Notes: generated from the sequence alone by a model not told the origin. DNA of 36,624 nt from Methylobacterium sp. J-030 (GCF_022829545.1 NZ_JAKSYM010000073.1:1-36624), one strand, 5' to 3'. Positions 22,945 through 31,314 are shown, counted from the first letter of the stretch. Made by a program: numbers and translations.

Positions 22945-23270
22945 CCTTTGCCCCCCGCGGCACAGCGGTGAGCCTTCACAGCGGTGGAGTCGATCAGCAC
23001 CTGCGAGGGCGGCCCGCCAGCTCGGGCCAGCGTCTCGAACAGCCCGACCCAGATCCCCTTGGCCGCCCAACGCACGAAGCGGTTGTAGAGGGTCTTCTTC
23101 GGCCCGTAGATCTCGCGCGGCGCGTCCGTCCAGCGCCCTCCAGATTTGAGCACGTGGACAATGCCGCTGATCACGCGCCGGTCGTCCACGCGCTCCTTGC
23201 CCCGCGTGTCATTCGGCAGAAGCGGTGCGATCCTCGCAAACTGCTCGTCCGTCAGCCAGAAATGATCCAT
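22845..23270 (-). CDS. IS5-family transposase, OrfA part
   Basis: The frame opens with MDHFWLTDEQFARIAPLLPN, the standard IS427-type N-terminus, followed by the DUF4096-like region (DDRRVISGIVHVLKSGGRW) and the first part of the DDE domain (VLIDSTAVKAHRCA, where the Asp is the first catalytic residue). The frame then degenerates into Arg/Pro-rich sequence after the slippery site, because the remaining catalytic domain is in the -1 frame. OrfA alone may regulate transposition. Confidence 0.88.
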   Translation of the reverse strand: MDHFWLTDEQFARIAPLLPNDTRGKERVDDRRVISGIVHVLKSGGRWTDAPREIYGPKKTLYNRFVRWAAKGIWVGLFETLARAGGPPSQVLIDSTAVKAHRCAAGGKGGSRARPSAARGAGARPRSTPSPIASAARSPSC

Positions 23271-23409
23271 CGGCTCCTCCCGCAGGAGCCGTGAATCACA
23301 CCTGAGCCATCCGCGCTACCGTAATGGGTCCGGACGGTAGATCGCATGGACGGCGAGGACGGCGGGGATGCCGAGCCCAGCCTCGGCGCTCCCTAGAACC
23401 CTCCCAACC

Positions 23410-23505
23410 TTGAGACAGGGAATTCGCTTCGTCCTGCTCTTGGTGGCGTTCTGCTGGTACGCGTTCGAGCGTCGGGCCACGGCTCGGCGCATGGCCCGGA
23501 TCTGA
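23410..23505 (+). CDS. Possible 31-residue membrane micro-protein
   Basis: From a TTG the frame reads LRQGIRFVLLLVAFCWYAFE followed by RRATARRMARI, one membrane helix with a very basic tail. No good ribosome site or ATG is present, so it may be a truncated end of a gene interrupted by the nearby IS. The rest of 23338-23675 shows nothing supportable. Confidence 0.3.
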   Translation: MRQGIRFVLLLVAFCWYAFERRATARRMARI

Positions 23506-23675
23506 GCAGAGCGTGGGCTCGCTCGCTGCGAGCGCGCTGCACACTGATGGGTGGCCTGTAGCGCCGAGATTGCTGCACTACTCGGCGAGCCGGAGCCACC
23601 CGAAATCCTGCGCATCCGAGATACGTTCAGCGGAAGGAAACACGCCTAGCATCTACCGAACCGGCGGCCTCGTAA

Positions 23676-23939
23676 CTACTTCGGCTGGCAGCCGATGCAA
23701 ATACCCGTCGCAATGCTGTCTTCGTGCCGGTCATTTTGCGTGCGTTGGTTGACGTCTTCATACGAGGTTGGGCTTGCATCCCGGCTCGGCGGTTTTGTCT
23801 GGCCGACCACAGTCTTGTTCGGAGCGGTCTGGGTCGATAGAGGAACGCCGCCTGCACTGGTGCTGGCCGCTTGGGCTATAGCAGCGCTGGGCAAGATTAC
23901 TAACATGAAGCCGTTTATCAGCACGCGTGCAATAGGCAT
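23676..23939 (-). CDS. Small exported hypothetical protein
   Basis: 87 residues. MPIARVLINGFMLVILPSAA followed by IAQA is a Sec signal peptide. The mature part is Ser/Thr/Pro/Asp-rich and disordered, ending in a CIGCQPK tail whose CxxC could bind a metal or form a disulfide. Ribosome site weak. An antisense frame on the plus strand is judged a shadow. Confidence 0.55.
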   Translation of the reverse strand: MPIARVLINGFMLVILPSAAIAQAASTSAGGVPLSTQTAPNKTVVGQTKPPSRDASPTSYEDVNQRTQNDRHEDSIATGICIGCQPK

Positions 23940-24083
23940 GATGCAGTTACCTAGTTAATTACAGTCATTGGCGCTCAAATAAAGCCTATACCTAAGATAA
24001 ACAGTATGATGACAGCGGCATCAATGCAAGTGCATTTTTAGAGAGTCAAAGCCGAGCGGTGATGCCACTGTAATTGCGTAAAT

Positions 24084-24467
24084 CTATGGTTTTGTACTTG
24101 CACGTAACGTAGTTAAAGCAGGGCCAGGCCCATCAGCGATCTGGAGCATGGCCGCGCTCGTTGCGACGAAGCCGGCCATCGCCCGCACGTCAGCAGGCAG
24201 TTTCAGATCGCGCGAGATCGCGTCAGCCTCTCGTTCCAGACGGACGTTGCAGGCACGTGATGGGATCCCACCGTCCGGCGTGCAGGCGTCGTGGCGGGCG
24301 CAGGCGGCGTCAAGAGCATCGATGGGTGGCAACGGCGCGTTATTCCCCGGGCCGCAATAGTTGCCGTGGATCAGCATCTTCGGGCCGCCGATCGCACTCT
24401 GCTGTGCTTGTACTGGCATCGTAAACCATGACGCGACTACGATTGGCATGATATAGCGCCTGATCAT
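24084..24467 (-). CDS. Secreted phospholipase A2-like protein
   Basis: 127 residues from the ATG at 24467, chosen because AGGAG lies 8 nt before it (the GTG at 24488 has no site). Residues 1-22 form a signal peptide ending PVQAQ. The mature domain reads HGNYCGPGN (residues 35-42), a Ca-binding-loop pattern, then IDALDAACARHDAC (49-62) with the His-Asp dyad at H59/D60 and cysteines on both sides, then a third element around CNVRL with an acidic helix. This is the catalytic core of the phospholipase A2 superfamily, which hydrolyses the sn-2 ester of phospholipids. Activity is inferred from motif order. Confidence 0.7.
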   Translation of the reverse strand: MIRRYIMPIVVASWFTMPVQAQQSAIGGPKMLIHGNYCGPGNNAPLPPIDALDAACARHDACTPDGGIPSRACNVRLEREADAISRDLKLPADVRAMAGFVATSAAMLQIADGPGPALTTLRASTKP

Positions 24468-24611
24468 TTTAATCGCTCCTATCTTCACTGATAAATCTGA
24501 CAGATGGGTTTTTAGAAGGAGGATTTTTTTGATGATCCCAAGATCGAGGTTTGGAGAATAAGTTACGGTGGATTACTTCTGCTGCACGTGTATCCGGGCT
24601 CGGTATTCCGA

Positions 24612-24956
24612 TCAAAGATGTTCCTGCTCGGCTCGGACCTCTGCGGCGCGATCCACGGCGGCGTCGGCGCCGGGCTCGACATCCGGCTGCATCTGCCGCC
24701 AGCGCCGCAGCCTCACCGTCTCGAACACGCCAGCCTCGTGGAACGGCTCGTGGTCGATGAAGCTCCGCGCGGCAGCCTCGCCCTCGACGTCGACGATGAT
24801 CATCGTGCCGACGATGCCCCCATCGGCGTTCTCGAACGGCCCTCCGATGTGAACGATCTCGGCCTTGGACTTGAGGTAGGCGAGATGCCGGTGGTGCGTG
24901 CGCTCGCGGATCTCGCCCATGTGCGGCTTGTCCCAGCAGATACAGGCGAACAGCAT
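24612..24956 (-). CDS. YCII-family protein
   Basis: 114 residues from an ATG with GGGAG 6 nt upstream, 11 bp after the cyclase/lyase gene. The N-terminus (MLFACICWDKPHMGEIRERT then HHRHLAYL) and the segment IVHIGGPFENADGGIVGTM then IIVDVEGEAAARSFI, DHEPFHEAGVFETV match the YCII fold, a ferredoxin-like domain with conserved His and Asp. Many are encoded in catabolic clusters, and some are dehydrochlorinases or muconolactone-type isomerases. Here it is the last gene of the cluster. Its C-terminal extension is disordered. Confidence 0.8.
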   Translation of the reverse strand: MLFACICWDKPHMGEIRERTHHRHLAYLKSKAEIVHIGGPFENADGGIVGTMIIVDVEGEAAARSFIDHEPFHEAGVFETVRLRRWRQMQPDVEPGADAAVDRAAEVRAEQEHL

Positions 24957-24967
24957 GGAACACTCCC

Positions 24968-26329
24968 TCAGCACGCGTCGCGCCGGGCGAGGACGCGGTC
25001 CGCCATCTCCCCACTCGCGCCGAGGTAGGCGCAGGGGTCGAGGAGGTGCTCCAGTTCTGAACGGGTGAGTATCGCCGCGATGGACTTGTCGGCGCTCAGA
25101 AGGTCGATCAAACGTCCCTTGCCGGCGGCCACGTCCCGGGCGATCTCGGAGAGCACGTCGTGGGCGGCCTGGCGGCCGAGCTTGGGTGCCAGCGCCATCA
25201 TCACCGCCTCGGTGTTCACCAGCCCGTCGGTCAGGCGCAGGTTGCGGGCCATAGCGTCGGGGTGCACCACGAGGCCGCCGAGCAGGAACGCGGCCTGGTC
25301 CAGGATACCGCCCGCGAGGCAAGCTATTTCCGGCAGCGCGATCCACTCGATCTCCCACGGACCGGTCGCGCGTTCGAAATCAGCAGCCTGCGCCGTGAGC
25401 AGCGCCGCCGCGTGCTGGCGGACCACAGCCGTACAACCGGTGATGTAGGCGCAAGAGATCGGGTTGCGCTTCTGCGGCATCGTCGAGGAGGCGCCGCGTC
25501 CGCCGCCGCCATCGGGCTCCTGCACCTCACCGATCTCAGTTGCAGCCATGATCTTGATATCGAAGGCGATTTTTTCGATCTGGCCGCAGGTCAGGGCGAG
25601 GAAAACACCGGTCTCCGCGATCGTGTCGCGCACCGTGTGCCAAGCGATCGGCGGCGTGGCGAGCCCGAGCCGCGCGCAGACACCCTCTTGAACGGCGAGA
25701 CCGTGATTGCCGAGCGAGGCGAGCGTGCCGACCGCGCCGCCGAACTCGCCCATCAATACGCGCGGCCTCAGCTGTGCCGAGCGCTCCAGGCAGCGCTCGA
25801 TCCCGGCGAGCCAGACCGCGGCCTTATAGCCGAAGGTCATTGGGATCGCTTGCTGCAGGTTCGACCGGCCAACCATCGGCGTGTCGCGGTAAGTCGAGGC
25901 GACCCCCGCGAGGTGGTCGCCGATCTCGACGAGCTTGGCGTCCGCGTAGTCCAGGGTGCTGGCGATCTGGAGAACCGTCGCCGTGTCGGTGATGTCTTGG
26001 GTCGTGGCGCCCCAGTGGCACCATTGCCCGAGGCCGTCCGCGCACAAAGCTACGAGCTGCTCCACGACTGGCAGCACTGGATAGCCGATATGCTCCGTGG
26101 CCTGGCGCAGGACGTCGAAGTTGAACTCGCCGACGTGGCAATGGCGGGCAATCTCGGCCGCTGCCTCGGCTGGGATGATGCCCAGTTCAGCCTGAGTTTC
26201 GGCAAGCGCCCGCTCGACGTCTAGGTAGCGCTGGATGCGTGCCTCGTCCGACCAGGTCGCGCGCATCGCGGTTGAGCCGAAGATTGCCCGGTAGATCGAC
26301 GAATCAATGATTCCGGCATTGGGATTCAT
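24968..26329 (-). CDS. Fumarase/aspartase-superfamily enzyme, PcaB or adenylosuccinate-lyase type
   Basis: 453 residues. The superfamily regions are present: HWGATTQDITDT at 105-116 with the conserved His, and the catalytic Ser loop GASSTMPQKRNP at 279-290. Length and sequence (IIDSSIYRAIFGSTAM, then RYLDVERALAETQAELG) fit 3-carboxy-cis,cis-muconate cycloisomerase (PcaB) and close relatives, which add or remove a carboxylate-bearing group across a double bond. Next to a carboxymuconolactone-decarboxylase-family gene, a PcaB-like reaction on a ring-cleavage product is likely, but the substrate is unknown. The start overlaps a broken gene at its 5' end. Confidence 0.85.
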   Translation of the reverse strand: MNPNAGIIDSSIYRAIFGSTAMRATWSDEARIQRYLDVERALAETQAELGIIPAEAAAEIARHCHVGEFNFDVLRQATEHIGYPVLPVVEQLVALCADGLGQWCHWGATTQDITDTATVLQIASTLDYADAKLVEIGDHLAGVASTYRDTPMVGRSNLQQAIPMTFGYKAAVWLAGIERCLERSAQLRPRVLMGEFGGAVGTLASLGNHGLAVQEGVCARLGLATPPIAWHTVRDTIAETGVFLALTCGQIEKIAFDIKIMAATEIGEVQEPDGGGGRGASSTMPQKRNPISCAYITGCTAVVRQHAAALLTAQAADFERATGPWEIEWIALPEIACLAGGILDQAAFLLGGLVVHPDAMARNLRLTDGLVNTEAVMMALAPKLGRQAAHDVLSEIARDVAAGKGRLIDLLSADKSIAAILTRSELEHLLDPCAYLGASGEMADRVLARRDAC

Positions 26330-26790
26330 GGGTCGTCCCCCGGATCAGGCGATCAGTTTCGCCGGCGTCGCCTGTTTCGCAATCGAAGCAGAGGTTGTCC
26401 GGGGCTTCCGGCCAGATCGCCCACGCAGCGGCGACGGCGGCTGCTTGCGTCGGCGTGAGAACACAGGCCACCGCCTCGCCGACATGCCGGACCCGACCGG
26501 CGGCGAGTATCGTCCAGTCCGCATCGCGGTTCGGACGTTTGTCCCGCCCCGTAACCGGGCAGTAGCAGCGCAGCGACCTCGGGTCGTCCGCGAGGTCGGC
26601 GGCCGTGACCACCGAGAGGGTTCCAGACACGGAGGCCACTGCCGCAATGTCCAGGCCAACGATGCGGGCATGGGGGTGGGGCGAGCGGACGAAGGCCGCC
26701 CAGGCAGCATCTGGTATGCAGTAATCGTCGGTAAAGCGGCCCTCGCCCCGGACGAGCCGGAGCCCCGCGTGCGTAATCCACGACCGTCAT
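26304..26790 (-). pseudogene. Broken molybdenum hydroxylase large subunit (CoxL/XdhA type), N-terminal remnant
   Basis: The frame 26786-26304 reads RLVRGEGRFTDDYCIP, then AAFVRSPHPHARIVGLD, LSVVTAADLAD, GRVRHVGEAVACVLT, the start of the xanthine-dehydrogenase-type large subunit (hammerhead domain). It then jumps to WPEAPDNLCFDCETGDAGET, which normally lies about 25 residues further on, so an internal piece is deleted. An ATG at 26790 overlapping the previous stop (ATGA) starts MTVVDYARG in another frame, so a frameshift follows the start. The pcaB-like start lies inside its end. All catalytic domains are missing. Confidence 0.75.
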
Positions 26791-27359
26791 CCGAGCGGCG
26801 AGGTCATGGAGCCGATTTTGTCCGTCGTCTCCATCGGCACGCGACATCCGTTTAGGAACAGGCTGAGGAGGCTGAACCAGCCCAAGATTAGGACGAGCTT
26901 GCGGGTGACGACGGAGCCGTACCGGTCGAGTAGGCTTGCCAGGGTTGCGTCCGTAAGCGTGCCCGCGTGCGCCATCTCGTCCACCGCCCGGCAGGCAAGG
27001 ACGAAGTCGGGGGCGATCTCCTCGACCGGACCGTCGGAGGCCGCCGCCGCGATCTCCACGTCAGTCAAGCCGTTGTTGCGCGATAGGCTGACATTGGCCT
27101 GCCACTCGTAGGGCACGTTCAGCACCTTGGCCGTGCGCAGGATGATCATTTGGCGCAGCTTCGGCTCGACGCCCTCGGCCGAGAACACCGCCTTGATCAG
27201 CCCGATTGCCGGTCCGTACATGTCCTCGGTGCCAGCCAGCATCTTAACGACGTGGAGCGTTTTGTCTGGATCGTATGCTGTGCCGATGACCCGGCGGTAG
27301 GCCGCGTCGTCAGGAAGTGGGATCGCGACGGATCCGGCATAGGGTGTCGGCTCGGGCAT
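26787..27359 (-). CDS. Carboxymuconolactone decarboxylase-family protein
   Basis: 190 residues from an ATG with GGAG 6 nt upstream. The CMD/AhpD-type helical core is visible: EPKLRQMIILRTAKVLNVPY, then EWQANVSLSRNNGLTDVEIA, later LTDATLASLLDRYGSVVTRK. In most members the EW segment is followed by a His; here the residues are Gln-Ala-Asn, so the usual proton-relay His seems absent. The ending (CRVPMETTDKIG, then SPLG) is typical of this subgroup. It is encoded between two amidohydrolases and the PcaB-like gene, suggesting a role in the same pathway, possibly a non-redox lyase. Confidence 0.82.
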   Translation of the reverse strand: MPEPTPYAGSVAIPLPDDAAYRRVIGTAYDPDKTLHVVKMLAGTEDMYGPAIGLIKAVFSAEGVEPKLRQMIILRTAKVLNVPYEWQANVSLSRNNGLTDVEIAAAASDGPVEEIAPDFVLACRAVDEMAHAGTLTDATLASLLDRYGSVVTRKLVLILGWFSLLSLFLNGCRVPMETTDKIGSMTSPLG

Positions 27360-27401
27360 GGCCGCTCCATGGTCGATTGCGGAACCAATTCGGCTATAAG
27401 C

Positions 27402-28484
27402 TTACTTCAATTTCAAAAACCGCCTTGCGTTATCGTGGCAGATCTTTTGCCGATCTACTTCTGAAATCGCGGCGGTTTCGATCCAATCAGCCGCCCAGCT
27501 CATGTTTTCAAATGGATAGTCCACCGAATACATGATCCGGTCGGCCCCGATCGTTGCGATGGCGCATTGCAGAGCCGCCGTGCAGAAATTGCCCGACGTC
27601 GTAATCCAGATGTTGCGCGCCATGTATTCCTGAAGACGCAAATTTACCTTCTTGTCGGCGGGATTGTACTGGTAGCAATGCTCAATCCGCCAAGCCATGT
27701 ACGGCAGCGTCTCACCCATGTGGCCGATGGCGACCTGCGCGGTGGGGAAGCGGTCGAACAGGCCGGCATAGACAAGGCGCAAGAGATGCGTAGCCGTTTC
27801 TGGTGCGAACCCCCAGGTTGCTCCCTGCAACTCAGCGTGACCCTCGTACATCAGCCGCTGGTGCGAGACGCGGGGATGGATGTAGAGCGGCACGTCGAGG
27901 GCGGTCAGGGCCTCCCAGAACGGCGTCAGGATCTCCTCGTCGAGGTAGATGATCTTGTTCGGGTCCTGCGTTTGCTGAAAGCCGTTGACCAGAACCCCCT
28001 TGAAGCCGAGCTTGGTGATGCATCGCTCCAGCTCCCGCGCCGCCTCCTTGCCGTCGTGCAGGGACACCGAGGCGAAGCCGCCCAACCGGTCTGGATGTCG
28101 GGCAATCTGTTCAGCGAGGTAATCGTTGGTGAGGGTGGCGCCGTCGCGGGCCTGGCGCGGATCCTTCATGGCCTGGATAGCCGGATCGGCCGGGGCGTTG
28201 ACGCAGTAGACGACACCCGTCTGATCCATGCTCTGGAGCCGAGTCTCGTCGAAGTCTGCGAGCCGGGGGCTCACCGCCTCGATAAATTGGCGGTTGAGGC
28301 CGTTCTCGGTGATGAACCAGCTCCAGTCGGGCTCGCCGTTCTCGTCGAGCACGGCAACAGCGCATTTGGCGGTGAAGGCCGCCTCGATCTCGATCTTGGG
28401 GATCCGCGGGTCTGGTGGCAGCGGCGCTAGGACGGGAAGGTCCTGGACCGGCGCCCGGCCCACGTCATGGACGTTCATGCTCAT
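27402..28484 (-). CDS. Amidohydrolase_2-family protein A, degenerate metal site
   Basis: 360 residues, related to the protein at 28850-29920 and to gamma-resorcylate / 2,3-dihydroxybenzoate decarboxylases. Family motifs are present: HPDRLGGFASVSL, LGFKGVLVNGF, DVPLYIHPR, QVAIGHMGETLPYMAWRIEH, and IMYSVDYPFENM with the metal and catalytic Asp. In active relatives the first strand carries E-E-H-F, whose Glu and His bind the metal; here the matching positions read E-A-A-F (residues 34-37), so the Glu remains but the His is lost. It may be a weak enzyme, a different-substrate enzyme, or a pseudo-enzyme subunit. Second structural gene of the cluster. Confidence 0.85.
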   Translation of the reverse strand: MSMNVHDVGRAPVQDLPVLAPLPPDPRIPKIEIEAAFTAKCAVAVLDENGEPDWSWFITENGLNRQFIEAVSPRLADFDETRLQSMDQTGVVYCVNAPADPAIQAMKDPRQARDGATLTNDYLAEQIARHPDRLGGFASVSLHDGKEAARELERCITKLGFKGVLVNGFQQTQDPNKIIYLDEEILTPFWEALTALDVPLYIHPRVSHQRLMYEGHAELQGATWGFAPETATHLLRLVYAGLFDRFPTAQVAIGHMGETLPYMAWRIEHCYQYNPADKKVNLRLQEYMARNIWITTSGNFCTAALQCAIATIGADRIMYSVDYPFENMSWAADWIETAAISEVDRQKICHDNARRFLKLK

Positions 28485-28542
28485 GTCGAACCCGGGTGAG
28501 GGAGTTGCTCGGTCGACGGATCGGGGTTGAGGCTGCTTCCGC

Positions 28543-28749
28543 CTAGGGGGCCCGTGATTTCTTCAGGATCTTCGGCAAGGGAGGCATACCTCCCTTTTCA
28601 CGCTCCGATGGGCGCTTGCTCTTGCGTTGGAAGATATTCGGATCGGGTACAGAGCTCGGGCCGTAATCGACCTTCAAGCCCCCATCGGAGGAGGGGCTGA
28701 ACGGCGCCTCGTCACTGGTCCGAGTTCCGCGTCGTGCGCGATCGGCCAT
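28543..28749 (-). CDS. Small basic hypothetical protein between the two amidohydrolases
   Basis: 68 residues from the ATG at 28749, with AAGGG about 10 nt upstream; the frame is open earlier, but without a site. The sequence is Arg/Lys/Ser/Pro-rich (MADRARRGTRTSDEAPFSP, then VDYGPSSVPDPNIFQRKS, a tail PPLPKILKKS) with no hydrophobic core, so disordered. Its place inside the operon argues for function with the decarboxylase-like proteins. Family unknown. Confidence 0.55.
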   Translation of the reverse strand: MADRARRGTRTSDEAPFSPSSDGGLKVDYGPSSVPDPNIFQRKSKRPSEREKGGMPPLPKILKKSRAP

Positions 28750-28849
28750 GATATTCACCCTTGAATGGGGGATTGCTGTCGGCCCCGGCCCGTGCCGGGT
28801 ATTGGTCGGGCGCCGCATCGCCTACAGCGGCGCCCGTATGCGGGGTGGT

Positions 28850-29920
28850 TCAGGAGCCGATGTGATCGAGCTTGAATAGCTTCCGGGCGTTCTCGTGTGC
28901 GAGCTTCGCACGGTCTGACTCGCTGATTGGCGCGTTGTCGAGAAATTCGGCAGCTTCGTCCATGTTTTCGAATGGATAATCGACCGAGAACAGCATCCGA
29001 TCAGAACCCATCACTTGCATGGTGCAAAGTAGAGCGGGCACGCTCCAGTCGCCGGAAATGGTTGTATAAACATTGTCCTTCAAATAATCTTGAATTCGGC
29101 GCTGAGGCTTGTCCTTACCGGGATTGAACTCCATCCAGTGCTGGAGGCGCCAAGCGGCGAACGGGATCGTTTCGCCGTTGTGGCCGAGGATCATCTTAGC
29201 CTTCGGGAAGCGATCAAATACGCCTCCGACAAGGATGCGGACCGCATGGGTCCCCGTCTCGCAGGCGTAGCCCCAGTTGGCGCAGACCAGTTCCTGGTGT
29301 CCCTTGTACATCAACTGCTGATAGGACGTGCGCGGATGGAGATAGAGCGGCACATCTAGGTCTTGGAGCGCCTCCCAGATCGGGCTGCACCGATCCTCGT
29401 CCAGATAGACGAGGTTGTCCTCCTGATCGATCTGGCTATAGCCGTTGAACAGTACGCCCTTGAAACCTAGCTGCTTGACGCAGCGTTCAAGTTCCTTAGC
29501 CGCAGCCTTCGGATCATGCACGCTCAGGGCCGCGAAGCCGCCGAAGCGGTCTGGATGCTGTGCGATCCGCTCTGCCAGGGCATCGTTGACGGCGCGTGCC
29601 ATGTCCTCCGCCTTGCGCTTGTCCGTGACAGCGCCGATGCCGGGACATTGCAGACTCAGGATCGCGTATTCGATGTTGCTCTCGTTCATGCTCTCGATAC
29701 GCGTTTGGTCGAAATCCATCAACCGATCATAGATTTGCTTGAACCATTCGGTCGTAAGACCATTGTTGAGAGCGTGAAAATTTATGTCGTTCTGGTCGAT
29801 GCTGCCGTCGGCATTTTTCTTGAGGGCCTCCGGGACTAGGAAGTGTTCCTCGAAGGCGATCTTCCGTAAGGGCGGCGGGGGTGGAAGCGCACCAGGACGG
29901 GTCAACCGCGGAACAGTCAT
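28850..29920 (-). CDS. Amidohydrolase_2-family decarboxylase-like protein B
   Basis: 356 residues; AGGAG 5 nt before the second ATG selects 29920 over 29935. Metal-site residues of gamma-resorcylate-type decarboxylases are intact: Glu24 and His26 in IAFEEHFLVPE, the His of LYLHPRTSY, the His of ILGHNGETIPFAAWRL, and the Asp of LFSVDYPFENM. Such TIM-barrel enzymes remove (or, in reverse, add) CO2 on dihydroxybenzoates, or hydrolyse related compounds. It is the first gene downstream of the AT-rich control region, divergent to a LysR gene. Exact substrate unknown. Confidence 0.88.
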   Translation of the reverse strand: MTVPRLTRPGALPPPPPLRKIAFEEHFLVPEALKKNADGSIDQNDINFHALNNGLTTEWFKQIYDRLMDFDQTRIESMNESNIEYAILSLQCPGIGAVTDKRKAEDMARAVNDALAERIAQHPDRFGGFAALSVHDPKAAAKELERCVKQLGFKGVLFNGYSQIDQEDNLVYLDEDRCSPIWEALQDLDVPLYLHPRTSYQQLMYKGHQELVCANWGYACETGTHAVRILVGGVFDRFPKAKMILGHNGETIPFAAWRLQHWMEFNPGKDKPQRRIQDYLKDNVYTTISGDWSVPALLCTMQVMGSDRMLFSVDYPFENMDEAAEFLDNAPISESDRAKLAHENARKLFKLDHIGS

Positions 29921-30212
29921 GGGGACTCCTGTCATGTCTCAGCGTCGTGTACCTAAATGAGGCGTCCAGCCGCATTGAAGTCCATTAACCAATACAATGA
30001 CCGGAAGCCTGTTCCCATCATTTATTTGTTTTTTTAGACATTAGTTACGACTAATATTCAAAAGTTATTGGTACATAATATGGTATTATTGTAACAAATA
30101 TTGTTCATAGATCAGGAGAAGAGAGGCGACGATTGGCGTCGCGGGGACCGTGCGCTAGTCTACCTGCGGCCGGCGGGATGGCGCTGCCGGATGAGCCGAA
30201 GGGACGCACGCC
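29921..30212. promoter_or_regulatory. AT-rich divergent control region of the catabolic cluster
   Basis: The 290 bp between protein B and the LysR gene are AT-rich from 29985 to 30115. The layout (LysR gene divergent from its targets) and the palindrome at 30040-30055 mark it as the place where LysR would control both promoters. Confidence 0.6.
30040..30055. promoter_or_regulatory. LysR-type operator candidate
   Basis: ATTAGT-TACG-ACTAAT is a perfect 6+6 dyad in AT-rich DNA midway between the divergent genes, of the size and symmetry of LysR-family recognition sites (T-N11-A class). Confidence 0.5.
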
Positions 30213-31130
30213 TTGGCTGAGCACGACATCGCGGCGCTCATCGAGCGCGATCAGATCAGGCTGCTGCTCGCCATTTCCGCCGGAGGGAGCTTCAGCGCCG
30301 CCGCAGCCGAACTCGGGATCACGCAATCGTCGATCAGCCAGCAGGTCAAACGACTTGAAACCATTGCGGGCTTCCCGCTGTTCCGCCGCAACCGGCGTGG
30401 CATCAAGCTTACTAGTGAATGCGAGACGATCATCTACTACGCCCGGGCGATGGAGAAGCTCGCGGAAGACATGCGGCTTCATTTCAAGCAGGCCCGCTCC
30501 AACGACCGCGTCTGCATCGGGATGGGCGAGGATTTCTGTCGCACTGCGCTGCCAGCCGTCCTCCACCTGCTTGCGAAGAACTTCCCGAACGTTGACATTC
30601 AGATCGTGTCCGGCAGCTACGACCTGATCGCTCAGGCGATCAGCGCTCGGTCAGTTGACCTTGTGGTGATGCGACGCTGGGATCGCTACCCTGACACGAA
30701 GCTTCTCTGGATCGAGCGGCAGGTCTGGTACGGCCAGGCTCGCTTCGCGGCACCGATCGAGGACCCAGTCCCGCTGGTGGTGCCCTTCGCCCCCAATCCC
30801 ACCCGCACCACCCTCATTGATGCGCTCAAAGCACAGGGACGCGTCTGGAAAGTTCGGTTCGAAAGCGTGGGAATGGCAGGGATCGAGGCCGCCCTCCAGT
30901 GCGGGATCGGGGTGTGCGGTGGACCTCGCCACATGCCGATGTATGGCGTCCAGGCCATTGAGCCCGGCGGCAACCTTCCGAAGCTGCCCGATGTCGAGTT
31001 CGTCATGGTCGGGCCCTCGGCCTCATCGAGCGGCGTCGTCCGTGCCGTCGCCGAGGTTCTCCTGAGCCTCGCCTGCACGGGGTTCCGGGCCGGCACTGTG
31101 GAAGACGCGTCCCGGCTGCACGGTGACTGA
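30213..31130 (+). CDS. LysR-family transcriptional regulator
   Basis: 305 residues from a TTG; GAAGGGA lies about 8 nt upstream and no ATG fits better. Residues 13-60 (IRLLLAISAGGSFSAAAAEL, then ITQSSISQQVKRLETIAGFP, LFRRNRRGIKLT) are the LysR winged helix-turn-helix. The remainder is the effector-binding domain (RVCIGMGEDFCRTALPAVLH and VDLVVMRRWDRYP). It is divergent from the catabolic cluster and presumably activates it in response to a pathway metabolite. Confidence 0.92.
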   Translation: MAEHDIAALIERDQIRLLLAISAGGSFSAAAAELGITQSSISQQVKRLETIAGFPLFRRNRRGIKLTSECETIIYYARAMEKLAEDMRLHFKQARSNDRVCIGMGEDFCRTALPAVLHLLAKNFPNVDIQIVSGSYDLIAQAISARSVDLVVMRRWDRYPDTKLLWIERQVWYGQARFAAPIEDPVPLVVPFAPNPTRTTLIDALKAQGRVWKVRFESVGMAGIEAALQCGIGVCGGPRHMPMYGVQAIEPGGNLPKLPDVEFVMVGPSASSSGVVRAVAEVLLSLACTGFRAGTVEDASRLHGD

Positions 31131-31314
31131 CGGGGGGGCGCGTCGGGAAAGCCAAGCAATCCGCGGAGCAACCCGAACCCGCGCGCAGCGCGGTGGCCCT
31201 TTGTCCTCGCGGCCGCAGTTCCGCCATCGTATCATCGCCGCTACCCGCGCGAGCAGCGGGTTGCGATGGCACGCGAGCTGGCCACAGACATGGGGTTTGA
31301 TGCCGCCGGCGATA

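Larger units (their letters stand above)
22506..23337 (-). mobile_element. Complete IS5-family element (IS427-like)
   Basis: The 832-bp element has inverted ends CCGTCCGGACTCAT (left) and, read from the right, CCGTCCGGACCCAT. TA is present on both sides, as expected for IS427-group insertion with TA duplication. It encodes a transposase in two overlapping frames. A diverged relative (about 90% by eye over 138 bp) begins at 36487 in the same orientation. Confidence 0.88.

Noticed and set aside
25160..26224. A 354-codon open frame on the plus strand
   Set aside because: It lies fully antisense to the PcaB-like gene, has Arg/Ala-rich composition and no family motifs; an artefact of high GC.
27567..28430. 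A 287-codon plus-strand frame
   Set aside because: Antisense to amidohydrolase A; no family pattern, no ribosome site.
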